DNA of 64,000 bases from Marinobacter persicus (lineage in GTDB: Bacteria > Pseudomonadota > Gammaproteobacteria > Pseudomonadales > Oleiphilaceae): NCBI RefSeq assembly GCF_900114155.1, contig NZ_FOSC01000011.1, positions 102,381 to 166,380 on the forward strand. The letters run 5' to 3'. The translations under genes and the position numbers were made by a program. Positions within the stretch are counted from its first letter, which is position 1; every line of letters starts with the position of its first letter. Below are positions 17,444 through 27,600 of this stretch, piece after piece. The notes below the pieces were generated by a model. It saw nothing but the letters and a program-made list of their open reading frames with translations. It was not told the DNA's origin and did not search any database.

Positions 17444-19264
17444 TTAACCTTTCTTCGCGCGCTTGCGCTCGTTTTCGGTCAGCAGCTTCTTGCGCAGGCG
17501 GATGGATTTCGGCGTTACTTCCACCAGCTCGTCGTCGTCGATGAACTCAAGCGCCTGCTCCAGGGTGTGCTTGATCGGCGGAACCAGACCAATCACCTCG
17601 TCCTTGCCGGACGCACGCATGTTATCCAGCTTCTTGGCCTTGGTGGGGTTGATCACGATGTCGCTGTCGCGGCTGTGAATGCCACACAGCTGGCCTTCGT
17701 AAATCTCGTCACCCGGCGCCAGGAACAGCTTGCCACGGCTCTGCAGGGTTTCCAGCGAGTAGGTCATCGCGGTGCCCTTGGCCATGGAAATCAGCACGCC
17801 GTTCTGGCGGCTGCCCATGGCACCTTCTTTGACCGGACCGTAATGGCTGAAGGTGGACGTCAGGATACCAGTGCCTGAGGTCATGGTCAGGAAGGTGTTA
17901 CGGAAACCAATCAGACCACGGGCCGGAATGGTGTAGTCCAGGCGAATACGGCCTTTGCCATCCGGGATCATGTTGGTCATGTCGCCCTTGCGCAGACCCA
18001 GTTGCTCCATAACGGGGCCCTGGTGCTGCTCTTCGATGTCGACGATCACATTTTCGTACGGCTCCTGCTTCACGCCGTCGATTTCGCGAATCACCACTTC
18101 CGGGCGACCAACCGCCAGCTCGAAGTTTTCACGGCGCATATTTTCGATCAGAACGGACAGATGCAGCTCACCACGGCCGGAGACCTTGAACTTGTCAGCG
18201 GACTCGCCCTGCTCCACACGCAGTGCCACGTTGTGCAGCAGTTCCTTCTCCAGACGCTCCTTGATGTTGCGGCTGGTCACGTACTTGCCTTCCTTGCCGG
18301 CAAACGGGGAATCGTTTACCTGGAAGGTCATGGATACGGTAGGCTCGTCGACAGTCAGTGCCGGCAGGGCTTCCACATTATTGGGATCGCACAGGGTATC
18401 GGAGATGAATAGCTCGTCCAGGCCGCTGATACAGACAATGTCGCCGGCCTGGGCTTCGTCCACTTCCACCCGCTGAAGGCCGGAATGGCCCATGATTTTC
18501 AGAATACGGCCGTTGCGCTTTTTGCCTTCGGTATCAATAGCAGTGATCGGCGTATTGGTCTTCACCTTGCCGCGCATGATCCGGCCGATGCCGATTACAC
18601 CCAGGAAGCTGTTGTAGTCCAGCTGGGAGATCTGCATCTGGAACGGGCCGTCCGGGTCTACGTCCGGGGCCGGCACGTGGTCGACAATTGCCTGGAAGAC
18701 GGCATCCATGTTGTCGTCCATTTCTTCGTGTTCCATGCCGGCGATACCGTTCAGGGCGCTGGCGTAGACAATCGGGAAATCCAACTGCTCATCGGTGGCG
18801 CCAAGGTTATCGAACAGGTCAAACACCTGATCCACCACCCAGTCCGGGCGGGCACCCGGGCGGTCAATCTTGTTCACAACCACGATCGGGCGCAGGCCGG
18901 CGTCGAAGGCTTTCTGGGTGACAAAACGAGTCTGCGGCATGGGGCCATCAATGGAATCGACCACCAGCAGCACACTGTCAACCATGCTCATCACCCGCTC
19001 CACTTCGCCGCCGAAATCTGCGTGGCCCGGGGTGTCAACAATATTGATGTCGTAGTCTTTCCATTTCAGGGCCGTATTTTTGGCCAGGATGGTGATGCCA
19101 CGTTCTTTTTCCTGGTCGTTGGAGTCCATCACCCGCTCGTTTTCGAGCTCTTTGCGATCAAGGGTACCGGACTGGCGCAACAACTGGTCAACCAGGGTCG
19201 TTTTACCATGGTCTACGTGCGCGATAATGGCTACGTTTCTGAGCTTGCTGATATCATTCGACAT
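17444..19264 (-). CDS. typA: ribosome-associated translational GTPase TypA/BipA
   Basis: BipA is an EF-G-like GTPase that aids 50S assembly and growth under stress or low temperature. It has 606 aa, the standard length. G1 AHVDHGKTT is at residues 15-23, the switch region has [12 protein letters not shown]3 is [11 protein letters not shown], and G4 is [11 protein letters not shown] BipA-specific C-terminal region follows, ending [17 protein letters not shown]. The ATG at 19264 lacks a strong ribosome site. It is divergent from glnA, with a possible sigma-70 promoter about 32-60 bases upstream. Confidence 0.97.
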   Translation of the reverse strand: MSNDISKLRNVAIIAHVDHGKTTLVDQLLRQSGTLDRKELENERVMDSNDQEKERGITILAKNTALKWKDYDINIVDTPGHADFGGEVERVMSMVDSVLLVVDSIDGPMPQTRFVTQKAFDAGLRPIVVVNKIDRPGARPDWVVDQVFDLFDNLGATDEQLDFPIVYASALNGIAGMEHEEMDDNMDAVFQAIVDHVPAPDVDPDGPFQMQISQLDYNSFLGVIGIGRIMRGKVKTNTPITAIDTEGKKRNGRILKIMGHSGLQRVEVDEAQAGDIVCISGLDELFISDTLCDPNNVEALPALTVDEPTVSMTFQVNDSPFAGKEGKYVTSRNIKERLEKELLHNVALRVEQGESADKFKVSGRGELHLSVLIENMRRENFELAVGRPEVVIREIDGVKQEPYENVIVDIEEQHQGPVMEQLGLRKGDMTNMIPDGKGRIRLDYTIPARGLIGFRNTFLTMTSGTGILTSTFSHYGPVKEGAMGSRQNGVLISMAKGTAMTYSLETLQSRGKLFLAPGDEIYEGQLCGIHSRDSDIVINPTKAKKLDNMRASGKDEVIGLVPPIKHTLEQALEFIDDDELVEVTPKSIRLRKKLLTENERKRAKKG

Positions 19265-19295
19265 ATAAGAGAGTTCACTTCATTAAAAATAGAGC

Positions 19296-19323
19296 TTTGT
19301 ACAAATGCGGGTACACAACTCAA
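19296..19323 (-). promoter_or_regulatory. possible sigma-70 promoter of typA
   Basis: On the minus strand TTGAGT (19318-19323) and TACAAA (19296-19301) are separated by 16 bases and lie 32 bases upstream of the typA ATG. The match is fair, not strong. Confidence 0.4.
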
Positions 19324-19476
19324 AATGTGCTGTCGGCCTGAAGGCCTTGGCATGAAAATAAGGGGTGCGAGATTGTACACGGTTTAATCTGTCAGTTATA
19401 TGACTTTCTCGTGTCGGGGACGCAAGCCGCACAATCCAGGGCCTCCCGCACTGTTATCAGGCAGCCAGCCGGAAAA

Positions 19477-19506
19477 TGCACCAAGTTAGTGCGCCATTCT
19501 GGTGCA
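19477..19506 (+). promoter_or_regulatory. two NtrC-like binding sites upstream of glnA
   Basis: Two 6-5-6 dyads are packed together: TGCACC-AAGTT-AGTGCG (19477-19493) and TGCGCC-ATTCT-GGTGCA (19490-19506). Both are close to the NtrC consensus TGCACC-N5-GGTGCA. They are about 120-133 bases upstream of the predicted start of the sigma-54 transcript, a typical enhancer distance. Confidence 0.7.
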
Positions 19507-19562
19507 AAAGGATAGCGAAATACACATTAATACGAACCGCTCACGCACCAAACCCTTGCAGT

Positions 19563-19579
19563 TGCGCCCTTCTGGCGCA
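19563..19579 (+). promoter_or_regulatory. third NtrC-like dyad near the glnA promoter
   Basis: The perfect dyad TGCGCC-CTTCT-GGCGCA has the same 6-5-6 geometry as the upstream sites. It lies just 13 bases upstream of the -24 element. Its closeness to the polymerase site suggests a lower-affinity site or a repressing role at high NtrC-P. Confidence 0.5.
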
Positions 19580-19591
19580 GTTAACCAAAAC

Positions 19592-19607
19592 TGGCAAGGG
19601 GCTTGCA
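19592..19607 (+). promoter_or_regulatory. sigma-54 promoter of glnA
   Basis: TGGCAAG-GGGC-TTGCA matches the RpoN consensus TGGCACG-N4-TTGCW. GG at 19593-19594 and GC at 19605-19606 are separated by exactly 10 bases. Transcription should start near 19618, giving a leader of about 120 bases. Confidence 0.85.
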
Positions 19608-19738
19608 GCATCATTTACAGCTGTATTTGAAAGGTAAGGGCAAACCGCTTCTGGTAAGCTGCCTTTACCTGCAAAAGATCGAGCCACCAGCGCAACGATC
19701 CGGCACAACGAACACGCAAATAAAACGGAGCATGCACA

Positions 19739-21142
19739 ATGTCCAAGACTATTGATCTGATCAACGAACACGAAGTGAAATGGGTTGATATGCGCTTTAC
19801 CGACAGTCGCGGTAAAGAGCAGCACGTGACTCTGCCCGCCAGCGAAGTAGACGAGGATTTCTTCGCCGACGGCAAGATGTTCGACGGTTCTTCCATTGCC
19901 GGCTGGAAAGGCATTAACGAATCCGACATGATCCTGATGCCGATCGACGAGACTTCCGTGCTGGACCCGTTCACCGAAGAAACCACCGTCAACATCACTT
20001 GCGACATTGTCGAGCCGACCACCATGCAGGGTTACGAGCGTGACCCGCGCTCCGTGGCTAAGCGTGCCGAGGAATACCTGAAGTCTACCGGCATCGCCAA
20101 CGGCGCTCTGTTCGGCCCGGAACCGGAATTCTTCGTGTTCGATTCCGTGAAATGGAACGTCGACATGCAGGGTGCGATGTACCACATCCACTCCGAGGAA
20201 GCCGCCTGGGTTTCCGGTGAAGACTTCGACCGCAACAACATCGGCCACCGTCCGGGTGTTAAAGGCGGTTACTTCCCGGTTCCGCCGGTAGACAGCCTGC
20301 ATGACCTGCGTGGCGCCATGTGCGCCGCCATGGAATCCATGGGTCTGGAAATCGAAGTACACCACCACGAAGTGGGTACCGCCGGCCAGTGTGAAATCGG
20401 CGTAGGCGCCAACACCCTGACCCGCAAGGCTGACGAAGTTCAGATCCTGAAATACTGTGTGCACAACGTGGCTCACGCCTACGGCAAGACCGCCACTTTC
20501 ATGCCCAAGCCTGTGGTTGGCGATAACGGTTCCGGCATGCACGTACACATGTCCCTGAACAAAGACGGCAACAACCTGTTCGCTGGCGACGGCTATGCTG
20601 GCCTGAGCGAAATGGCCCTGTACTACATTGGCGGCATCATCAAGCACGCCAAGGCGATCAACGCCTTCACCAACGCCTCCACCAACAGCTACAAGCGACT
20701 GGTTCCGGGCTTTGAAGCACCGGTTATGCTGGCCTACTCCGCCCGTAACCGCTCCGCTTCCATCCGCATCCCGTACGTGAACAGCCCGAAGGCCCGCCGC
20801 GTGGAAGTTCGTTTCCCGGATGCCTCCGCCAACCCGTACCTGGCATTCGCGGCACTGATGATGGCCGGCCTTGACGGTATCCAGAACAAGATCCACCCGG
20901 GCGATGCCATGGACAAGGATCTGTATGACCTGCCGAAGGAAGAAGCGCTGAACATCCCGCAAGTGGCCACCACCCTGCAGGAAGCACTGGAAGCTCTGAA
21001 AGAAGACCACGAGTTCCTGACCCGCGGCGGCGTGTTCACCGAAGACATGATTGCCGGTTACATCGAGCTGAAACAGGGCGAAGTAGAGAAACTGAACATG
21101 ACCACTCACCCGGTCGAGTTCGATCTGTACTACTCCTGCTGA
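19739..21142 (+). CDS. glnA: type I glutamine synthetase
   Basis: GlnA forms glutamine from glutamate, ammonia and ATP as a cytoplasmic dodecamer. The protein has 467 aa. Motifs include [18 protein letters not shown], the metal-binding GPEPEFFVF near 127-135, [10 protein letters not shown] near 263-272 and NRSASIRIP near 337-345. Tyr396 in [10 protein letters not shown] is the adenylylation site, so the enzyme is the GlnE-regulated beta subtype. Two NtrC-like sites and a good sigma-54 promoter lie upstream, and a strong terminator follows, so it is monocistronic and nitrogen-controlled. ntrBC follow one gene later. Confidence 0.98.
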   Translation: MSKTIDLINEHEVKWVDMRFTDSRGKEQHVTLPASEVDEDFFADGKMFDGSSIAGWKGINESDMILMPIDETSVLDPFTEETTVNITCDIVEPTTMQGYERDPRSVAKRAEEYLKSTGIANGALFGPEPEFFVFDSVKWNVDMQGAMYHIHSEEAAWVSGEDFDRNNIGHRPGVKGGYFPVPPVDSLHDLRGAMCAAMESMGLEIEVHHHEVGTAGQCEIGVGANTLTRKADEVQILKYCVHNVAHAYGKTATFMPKPVVGDNGSGMHVHMSLNKDGNNLFAGDGYAGLSEMALYYIGGIIKHAKAINAFTNASTNSYKRLVPGFEAPVMLAYSARNRSASIRIPYVNSPKARRVEVRFPDASANPYLAFAALMMAGLDGIQNKIHPGDAMDKDLYDLPKEEALNIPQVATTLQEALEALKEDHEFLTRGGVFTEDMIAGYIELKQGEVEKLNMTTHPVEFDLYYSC

Positions 21143-21184
21143 TCGACCCGAAGCCAGGCACCGCCAGCCGGTGCCGCTTCCCTC

Positions 21185-21213
21185 AAGCCCCGCCAGGTGC
21201 GGGGCTTTTTTTG
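21185..21213 (+). terminator. rho-independent terminator of glnA
   Basis: The stem AGCCCCGC-CAGGT-GCGGGGCT is followed by seven T, about 45 bases after the glnA stop. Confidence 0.92.
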
Positions 21214-21249
21214 GTTAACCAGCTGTAACCTGCCCGTTTTCCCCACACG

Positions 21250-21278
21250 TTGCATTGGCAGCGAGGCCCGTCGATAAT
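21250..21278 (+). promoter_or_regulatory. sigma-70 promoter of the DUF4124 gene
   Basis: TTGCAT (21250-21255) and GATAAT (21273-21278) are 17 bases apart, ending 33 bases before the gene start. Confidence 0.65.
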
Positions 21279-21311
21279 CCGGTTTTAAAGGACTGAAAAC
21301 AGGTTATCGGA

Positions 21312-21845
21312 ATGAAAGCACCCCTTGTACATGCAACGGCACTTGCAGCCGGCGTTCTACTACTTGCCACCACCGTCCAGGCGGAGGTTTACAGACATGT
21401 GGACGAACATGGCAACGTAACCTTCTCGGACGAGCCGATGGATGGCGGCGAAACCGTGGATGTGAAACCGGTAACCACCATTACCCTGCCCAAACCCGAA
21501 GCCGTTCAGGAGCCCGACACCCTGCGCAAACAGGTGGAGGAAATAGGCGCGGCCTACGAAAGCGTAGCCCTCACCTATCCGGAAAATAACCAGGCATTTC
21601 ATAGCGGCAACGGCAACGTGACCTTTGAAATCAGCAGCTCACCGGGCTTGCAGGACGGTCACCAATACGAGGTAACCCTGGACGGCCAGCCGGTGGGGCA
21701 AACCACCACCAGCCAACTGACGGTTGAAAACATTTTCCGTGGCACCCACGAGGCCGGTGTACACATTGTTGATGAGAACGGCGTTCAGGTGAAAACCGGT
21801 GCTCCCGTGACGTTTACTGTGCACCGGCCGACGGTGAATAACTAA
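21312..21845 (+). CDS. DUF4124 domain-containing exported protein
   Basis: This 177-aa protein has a signal peptide (residues 1-24, ending TVQA-EVY). The DUF4124 signature follows: EVYRHVDEHGNVTFSDEP, the YKWVDxxGxxHYSD-type motif found in many proteobacterial envelope proteins. The C-terminal half (about 95-175) looks like a small beta-sandwich and ends in a regular VTFTVHRPT strand. It is probably periplasmic. It sits between glnA and ntrB, an arrangement seen in Pseudomonas and relatives, but it has its own promoter and no established nitrogen role. Function is unknown. Confidence 0.85.
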   Translation: MKAPLVHATALAAGVLLLATTVQAEVYRHVDEHGNVTFSDEPMDGGETVDVKPVTTITLPKPEAVQEPDTLRKQVEEIGAAYESVALTYPENNQAFHSGNGNVTFEISSSPGLQDGHQYEVTLDGQPVGQTTTSQLTVENIFRGTHEAGVHIVDENGVQVKTGAPVTFTVHRPTVNN

Positions 21846-21847
21846 AC

Positions 21848-21864
21848 CGCACCACTTTAGTGCA
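21848..21864 (+). promoter_or_regulatory. NtrC-like site upstream of ntrBC
   Basis: CGCACC-ACTTT-AGTGCA has the same 6-5-6 layout as the glnA sites and is closest to their first copy. It lies about 200 bases upstream of the predicted ntrB transcript start. Confidence 0.5.
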
Positions 21865-21955
21865 TTCGCACCAGCATAAGGCCATACTCTGGGCAGCGAA
21901 GGGGCAAATGCCCGGCTGCCTGTAGCGCCCCAATATCCCCTGCACCAACCTACAG

Positions 21956-21983
21956 CGCCGTCCTGCCCCGCCAGGCGGCGTTT
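21956..21983 (+). terminator. GC-rich hairpin after the DUF4124 gene
   Basis: CGCCG-t-CCTG, loop CCCCGC, and CAGGCGGCG form a nine-pair stem with one bulge, followed by only three T. It is a possible weak terminator isolating ntrB from upstream transcription. A second nested hairpin lies at about 21891-21920. Confidence 0.35.
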
Positions 21984-22024
21984 GCCCGTCTGTGATTCAC
22001 GGCTCTTCCACTTTTCGCCAAAAC

Positions 22025-22040
22025 TGGTTCGCTTCTTGCA
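22025..22040 (+). promoter_or_regulatory. sigma-54-like promoter of ntrBC
   Basis: TGGTTCG-CTTC-TTGCA keeps the essential GG (22026-22027), ten-base spacing and GC (22038-22039), with deviations from TGGCACG at three inner positions. A transcript would start near 22051 and include the AGGAA ribosome site at 22056-22060. With the upstream NtrC-like dyad this suggests autoregulation. Confidence 0.5.
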
Positions 22041-22066
22041 GAACCAGAACAGCGCAGGAACGACCC

Positions 22067-23179
22067 ATGCATTCAAAACGGACGCCACCTATGTCGCCCC
22101 AAAAACCAGCACTCACAGACCACGGCTACAAAAGCATTCTGGATGGCCTGACCACCGCCGTGCTGGTGTTGGGCGAAGACCTGAGCATTCGTTACCTGAA
22201 CCCGGCGGCCGAAAGCCTGTTCAAAACCAGCCTGGCTCGCAGCCAGGGACTGCCACTGAACGATGTGCTGATCGACTCAGAAGGCGCCCTGCAAATCCTG
22301 CATGACGCCGCGCGGGACGGCCGCACCTATACCCGGCGCGAGGCTGAATTCTTCGTGCTGTTCGGTTCACGCCTGGTGGTGGACTACTCGGTCACACCGC
22401 TTTCCAGCGCCCCCACAGAGCTTCTGATGGAAATCCAGCCCCGGGAACGGCTGATGCGCATCACCCGGGAGGAAGACATTATCTCCCAGCAAGAAGCCAG
22501 CCGCATTCTGGTGCGTGGCATGGCCCACGAGATCAAGAACCCGCTGGGCGGCATTCGCGGCGCCGCGCAGCTGCTGGATCGGGAACTGACCGACGACAAC
22601 CAGCGCGAATATACAAGAGTTATTATCAACGAGGCCGACCGCCTGCGCAGCCTCGTGGACCGCATGCTGGGCCCACGCAAGGCCCTGAACAAGGCGCCAA
22701 CGAACATCCACGAAGTGCTGGAGCGTGTGCGCACCCTGATCGAAGCTGAAAGCAAAGGCCGCATCCAGCTCAAGCGCGATTACGACCCCAGCATTCCCGA
22801 ATTTTCCGGCGACAAGGAGCAACTGATTCAGGCCTTCCTGAACATTGCACGCAACGCCATGGAAGCCGCCTTCGAGCAGAACACCAACCAGCCGGCCACG
22901 CTCTGCTTCCGAACCCGAACCCTGCGCCAGTTCACCGTGGGCCATCGCCGCCACCGGCTGGTGTGCCGGGTGGACATTATCGACAACGGCCCGGGCATTC
23001 CCCCAGACCTGCTGCAGAACATCTTCTACCCGATGATCAGCGGTCGGGCTTCCGGCACCGGCCTGGGCCTTTCCATTACCCAAAGCATCATCGGCCAGCA
23101 TCATGGCCTGGTGGAATGCGAGAGTGAGCCGGGAAGAACTGATTTCATCATCTTCCTGCCCCTGGAGGACTACCAATGA
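22067..23179 (+). CDS. ntrB: nitrogen regulation sensor histidine kinase NtrB
   Basis: NtrB (GlnL) phosphorylates NtrC at low nitrogen, and PII switches it to a phosphatase. From ATG 22067 (AGGAA six bases upstream) it has 370 aa. A PAS domain covers about residues 20-125. The phospho-accepting His154 is in the H-box VRGMAHEIKNPLGGIRGAA. The N box is FLNIARNAMEAAF, followed by G1 DNGPGIP and G2 GTGLGLS. No transmembrane helix is present, as expected for this cytoplasmic kinase. Longer starts would run into the leader with no family match. It overlaps ntrC as ATGA. Confidence 0.95.
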   Translation: MHSKRTPPMSPQKPALTDHGYKSILDGLTTAVLVLGEDLSIRYLNPAAESLFKTSLARSQGLPLNDVLIDSEGALQILHDAARDGRTYTRREAEFFVLFGSRLVVDYSVTPLSSAPTELLMEIQPRERLMRITREEDIISQQEASRILVRGMAHEIKNPLGGIRGAAQLLDRELTDDNQREYTRVIINEADRLRSLVDRMLGPRKALNKAPTNIHEVLERVRTLIEAESKGRIQLKRDYDPSIPEFSGDKEQLIQAFLNIARNAMEAAFEQNTNQPATLCFRTRTLRQFTVGHRRHRLVCRVDIIDNGPGIPPDLLQNIFYPMISGRASGTGLGLSITQSIIGQHHGLVECESEPGRTDFIIFLPLEDYQ

Positions 23180-24609
23180 GCCAACCGGCAAACGTCTGGA
23201 TTATTGACGACGACCAAAGCATTCGCTGGGTGCTCGAACGCGCCCTGAACCAGGCCGGCATGCACACCCGCGTATTCGAAAGCGGCGAAACCATCATGGC
23301 ACGCCTGGAACGGGAACGGCCGGATGCCATCATCAGCGACATCCGCATGCCCGGCGTGGATGGCATCACCCTGCTTTCCCAGGTGGTGGAGAAGTACACC
23401 GATGTGCCGGTGATCATCATGACCGCCCATTCCGATCTGGACAGCGCAGTCACCAGCTACCAGACCGGTGCCTTCGAATACCTGCCCAAGCCCTTCGATG
23501 TGGACGAAGCCGTGGCCCTGGCCAAGCGCGCCGTGGCCCACGCCCATGAAAAACGCGCCACCAGCGAACCGGCAGCCGAAAACGCCCAGCGCAACGCCGA
23601 AATCATCGGCGAGGCACCGGCCATGCAGGAAGTGTTTCGCGCCATTGGCCGGCTGTCCCACTCCAACATCACCGTTTTGATTAACGGCGAGAGCGGCACC
23701 GGCAAGGAACTGGTGGCCCAGGCGTTGCACAACCACAGCCCCCGGGCCCGCAACCCGTTCATTGCCCTGAACATGGCGGCGATTCCCAAAGATTTGATTG
23801 AATCAGAACTGTTTGGCCACGAGAAAGGCGCCTTCACTGGCGCCGCCGCTGCCCGCCAGGGCCGGTTTGAACAGGCCAACGGCGGCACCCTGTTCCTGGA
23901 CGAAATCGGCGACATGCCCGGCGACACCCAGACCCGCCTGCTGCGGGTACTGGCCGACGGGGAGTTTTATCGTGTCGGCGGCACCACCCCGATCCGCGTG
24001 GACGTGCGCATCATTGCTGCCACGCACCAGAACCTGGAAAAGCTGGTGGACGACGGCAAGTTCCGTGAAGACCTGTTCCACCGCCTGAACGTGATTCGTA
24101 TACACCTGCCAAAACTGGCCGAACGCCGGGAAGACATCCCGCGCCTGATGCAGCACTTCCTGAAACGCGCCGCCAAGGAACTGGCCGTAGAGCCCAAAAC
24201 CCTGCGTCCGGAAGCCGAAGAATACCTGACCACCCTGCCCTGGCCCGGTAACGTCCGCCAGCTGGAAAATACCTGCCGGTGGTTAACGGTGATGGCCAGC
24301 GGCCGAGAAATCCTGGTGGACGACCTGCCCCCGGAACTGATGCACCAGGCCGAAACCGAGACCAGCGCCATCGGCCGCACCTGGCAGGAAGGATTGAGAA
24401 GCTGGGCGGAGCAGGAGCTGAAGCGGGGCAAGAAAGGCATCCTGGACACCGCCGTGCCCGAATTCGAGCGCATCATGATCGAAACTGCACTGAAACACAC
24501 CGGCGGCCGCCGGCGCGATGCTTCCATACTGCTGGGCTGGGGGCGGAATACGCTGACGCGGAAGATTAATGAGTTGGGGTTGGACCATCCTGAGGGGGAG
24601 GAGGACTAA
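23176..24609 (+). CDS. ntrC: nitrogen regulation response regulator NtrC
   Basis: NtrC (GlnG) is a sigma-54 activator of 477 aa. The receiver domain has the acidic pair at 11-13, the phospho-acceptor Asp55 in ISDIRMPG, and Lys in YLPKPFD. The AAA+ domain has Walker A GESGTGKE, the sigma-54 contact loop GAFTGA, and Walker B GGTLFLDEIGD. The C-terminal Fis-type helix-turn-helix is near ALKHTGGRRRDASILLGW. Targets in this window should be glnA and its own operon through the dyads described. Its stop overlaps the stop of the convergent mshQ-like gene. Confidence 0.97.
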   Translation: MSQPANVWIIDDDQSIRWVLERALNQAGMHTRVFESGETIMARLERERPDAIISDIRMPGVDGITLLSQVVEKYTDVPVIIMTAHSDLDSAVTSYQTGAFEYLPKPFDVDEAVALAKRAVAHAHEKRATSEPAAENAQRNAEIIGEAPAMQEVFRAIGRLSHSNITVLINGESGTGKELVAQALHNHSPRARNPFIALNMAAIPKDLIESELFGHEKGAFTGAAAARQGRFEQANGGTLFLDEIGDMPGDTQTRLLRVLADGEFYRVGGTTPIRVDVRIIAATHQNLEKLVDDGKFREDLFHRLNVIRIHLPKLAERREDIPRLMQHFLKRAAKELAVEPKTLRPEAEEYLTTLPWPGNVRQLENTCRWLTVMASGREILVDDLPPELMHQAETETSAIGRTWQEGLRSWAEQELKRGKKGILDTAVPEFERIMIETALKHTGGRRRDASILLGWGRNTLTRKINELGLDHPEGEED

Positions 24610-27600
24610 TCCGTGCTCTCCCTCCAGTAGATAATCCTGTCGTGCCCCCGGTAAACACCGAAAGTGGCTGTGGCGGTCGGGTCGTCGAGGGTACCGTCGC
24701 CGTCCAGATCGTCTTTCTTCCAGTCTGGGACTCCGCCCCAGACAAGGGTGTCTACTCCCTCTGAGCCGTTTGCTTTCAGCACCAGCGGTCCACCCAGACC
24801 ATTATCGAAGGTACCATTTGCGGGTATCAGGTTGTGATGATTGTCGGTATTACTGGTGATGTTGGCAGTACTCCAGCCTGTACAGCCGGGAATGTCCTCG
24901 CTCAGAATAAAACGGTCGCCGTTCCAGTACTCCATCTGCAGAGGCATCGTCAGCTCTTCAATATTTTCCGGGCCATAAACGTTCTGGGGAGAGAGGCGGC
25001 CGTAGCGGACCTCGAACGCGGCAATCGGATCGATCGGCTCCCCGGCAGGATCGATGCCGGTGACGGGCACATCATCCAGATCGCTCATAGGCTGGAGCAG
25101 GAAGGTCAGATCCGGCAGGAATGGCTCAATTCTGCTGGAAGCGGACAACTTCGGATAAATAAATTTATCGTCGTCATCGAAACGATAACGGACGACACCG
25201 TCGGTTATGCTATCCCGGTCACCGATACTCAGCAACAGGGCATCCGGCTCGCTTCGGAAGGGCACCGGAGTGGCTGCAGCATCATTCAGAGTTTCAACGT
25301 TATCAGCATCCGGGACCGACACTTCGAATCGATCTGCCGGCAACCGTGCTATGACATCCTCGTGGGTGTAATTCACCGTGCGCTGGGGCGGAGTCTGTCC
25401 ATTCAGGGCTTCAATGTGAAGTTCCGGGAGGTTAGACGCGTCCCACTGGAACTTCTCACCGGTGTATACAAAACCATTGCATTCCGGACTCAGCTCACCG
25501 TCATTTGCCACCGTCAGAACCAGTTGATCCGGGACCATGCGGGCGGTCATAGCCATATCGGAAGCTGGCACGTCCCGCCCCAGATAACCCCCGGCAACCG
25601 CTTCAGTGTTAATGGAAAACACACCCACCTCTGTAAGTGTCAGAGACTGCTCACCATCCCCATAGTCCAGCGTTGTTTCTAGCAAGTCATCATCTGCACC
25701 GCCATCGGGGAACAATAGCTGATGGGATACCGGCACATTGCCAACCGCAAAAGAAGGCGCAGACGGTTTATCGGCGCAACTCATATCGGACACGCCCGGT
25801 GCATCACGATAGGCCCTGGGAGTCACACTGAACGGCAGGCCGGCTGGCAATGTATTGCTGCAGCTCAGGTCAGCAGCGGTACACTGCTGCTCCGGAATCA
25901 GGCACAGCCCCAGGGGTACGGACACGTATTCCCCTGTCCCCTCGATCAGTAACGTGCCACTATCCGGCTGATTATCATCCACATAGCGGGCCAGCAGGCT
26001 CTTTCTACCGGCATCGTTGTAGCGGATGGGAATGTCCCGGGCCACGCCGTCACCGTCAAAGGAAATCGCAATCCCGGTCTGTGCAACGCCATCCGTGGCA
26101 ACCTGGTTGCCATTGACCCAGGTGGGGAACGATGCCTCTCTGTCTGCCGGTCCGGGATTGAGGTAGCTGGTGCCGAACTCAATGGTTCTGGTTTCTCCGG
26201 CAAACAAGGCGGTGCACTGACCGGTGTTTTCGTCCGTTTCCAGCGCCGACATGGAGAAGGTCTTGTTTTCTTCTCCGGCAACCAGATCCGGCATATCAAA
26301 TACAAAGGCCACGTCCCGGAAGGTCATGTCACAGCTGCCCGACCCATCAGGTGCGATACACACCGTGCCGTTATCCGGAGCCGGCAACGCGTTGCTGACA
26401 CCCAGGGTGACCGTTTCTTTGACGGAACGCCGGAATTGCAGATTGGCGGCCCCGGTCACCGTCACATTCTGCGCAGGCAACCAGCCCACAGGCCGTAAGG
26501 TCAGATCCACCGGATCCGGATACAGGCTCTCGCAACCCGGATCCGCACAAGCCAGCACCTGCAGATCCGAGGCTTGGCAGGTCAGCCCAATGCCAGGGTG
26601 GACAATGCGGATATGATCCAGCACCACGGAGGGTTCATCAGGGATACAGGCACCACCAAAATCGACGTTTCCAGCGGCCGAATCATCATAGGTGAACTCG
26701 CTTTTACCTCCTCCAATATCAATACTGCCCTCAGCCGCCAGCACACCAACGATCACCGAGTTATTCTTAAAATCGATATTGCCAGTGACATAAACCACTG
26801 CATTGATCTCTGCATTATTTTTGAATGTTAGATCTCCATCGACGATCAAAAGCAAATCCCTTGCGTTACCTTCTTTATTCATTGTGAAGTTTTGACCATC
26901 GATGGTCAGATCTCCATCAACGAGCACGCGGGCCTGCCCATCTACAGAGTAATCAATGTTGTTGCTGTCAAATGTTTCTCCCTCAAATACATTTGCGCCA
27001 GCAGGAATAGTGTTGTCGCCGGGCCAAGGCTGAGGGTTACGGGGATCGAAAACACTCAGGTCCAGTTGCTCAGTTGCCTGCACATTTTCATTGATACCAT
27101 CGTTTGCATCGAAGACAGCGGAACATTGAGGGGCTACTCGGTAGATAATACGGACTTGGCCATCACCACCATAGCCGCCGCTTCCGCCGCCAAAGAGACC
27201 GGAACCGGCACCACCACCACCGCCGCCAGGTTGCCCCCCTGGTTCACCGCTACCGCCAAAAATAAAAATCGTCCCCCCCCCAGCACCACCATCGCCTCCT
27301 TCGAAAGGTGCTGATCCAGCATTACTGCCATTAGCTGACTGGCCATCAGCTGCACTGCCAGCCGATGAGCCACCCCCACCACCAGTTAACCAAGAATCAG
27401 TACCATCACCATCACCACCTGTATAAAAACCCAAGTCGCTTCCGCTAGCTCCCTGCCTAGTTCCACTGTTTCGTGCACTATTACCACCTCCTGCAGAAAG
27501 AGCACTTGGTGAACCAAACCAGCTTGCTTCACCGGGAACTTGACTTTCCGATTCGGCTCCATTGCCTACGTAGTAGCTCAGCGAGTCCCCAGGAGCCACA

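Noticed and set aside
19541..21109. 522-codon minus-strand frame opposite glnA
   Set aside because: It is an antisense frame of the highly codon-biased glnA gene; it crosses the sigma-54 promoter and shows no domain.
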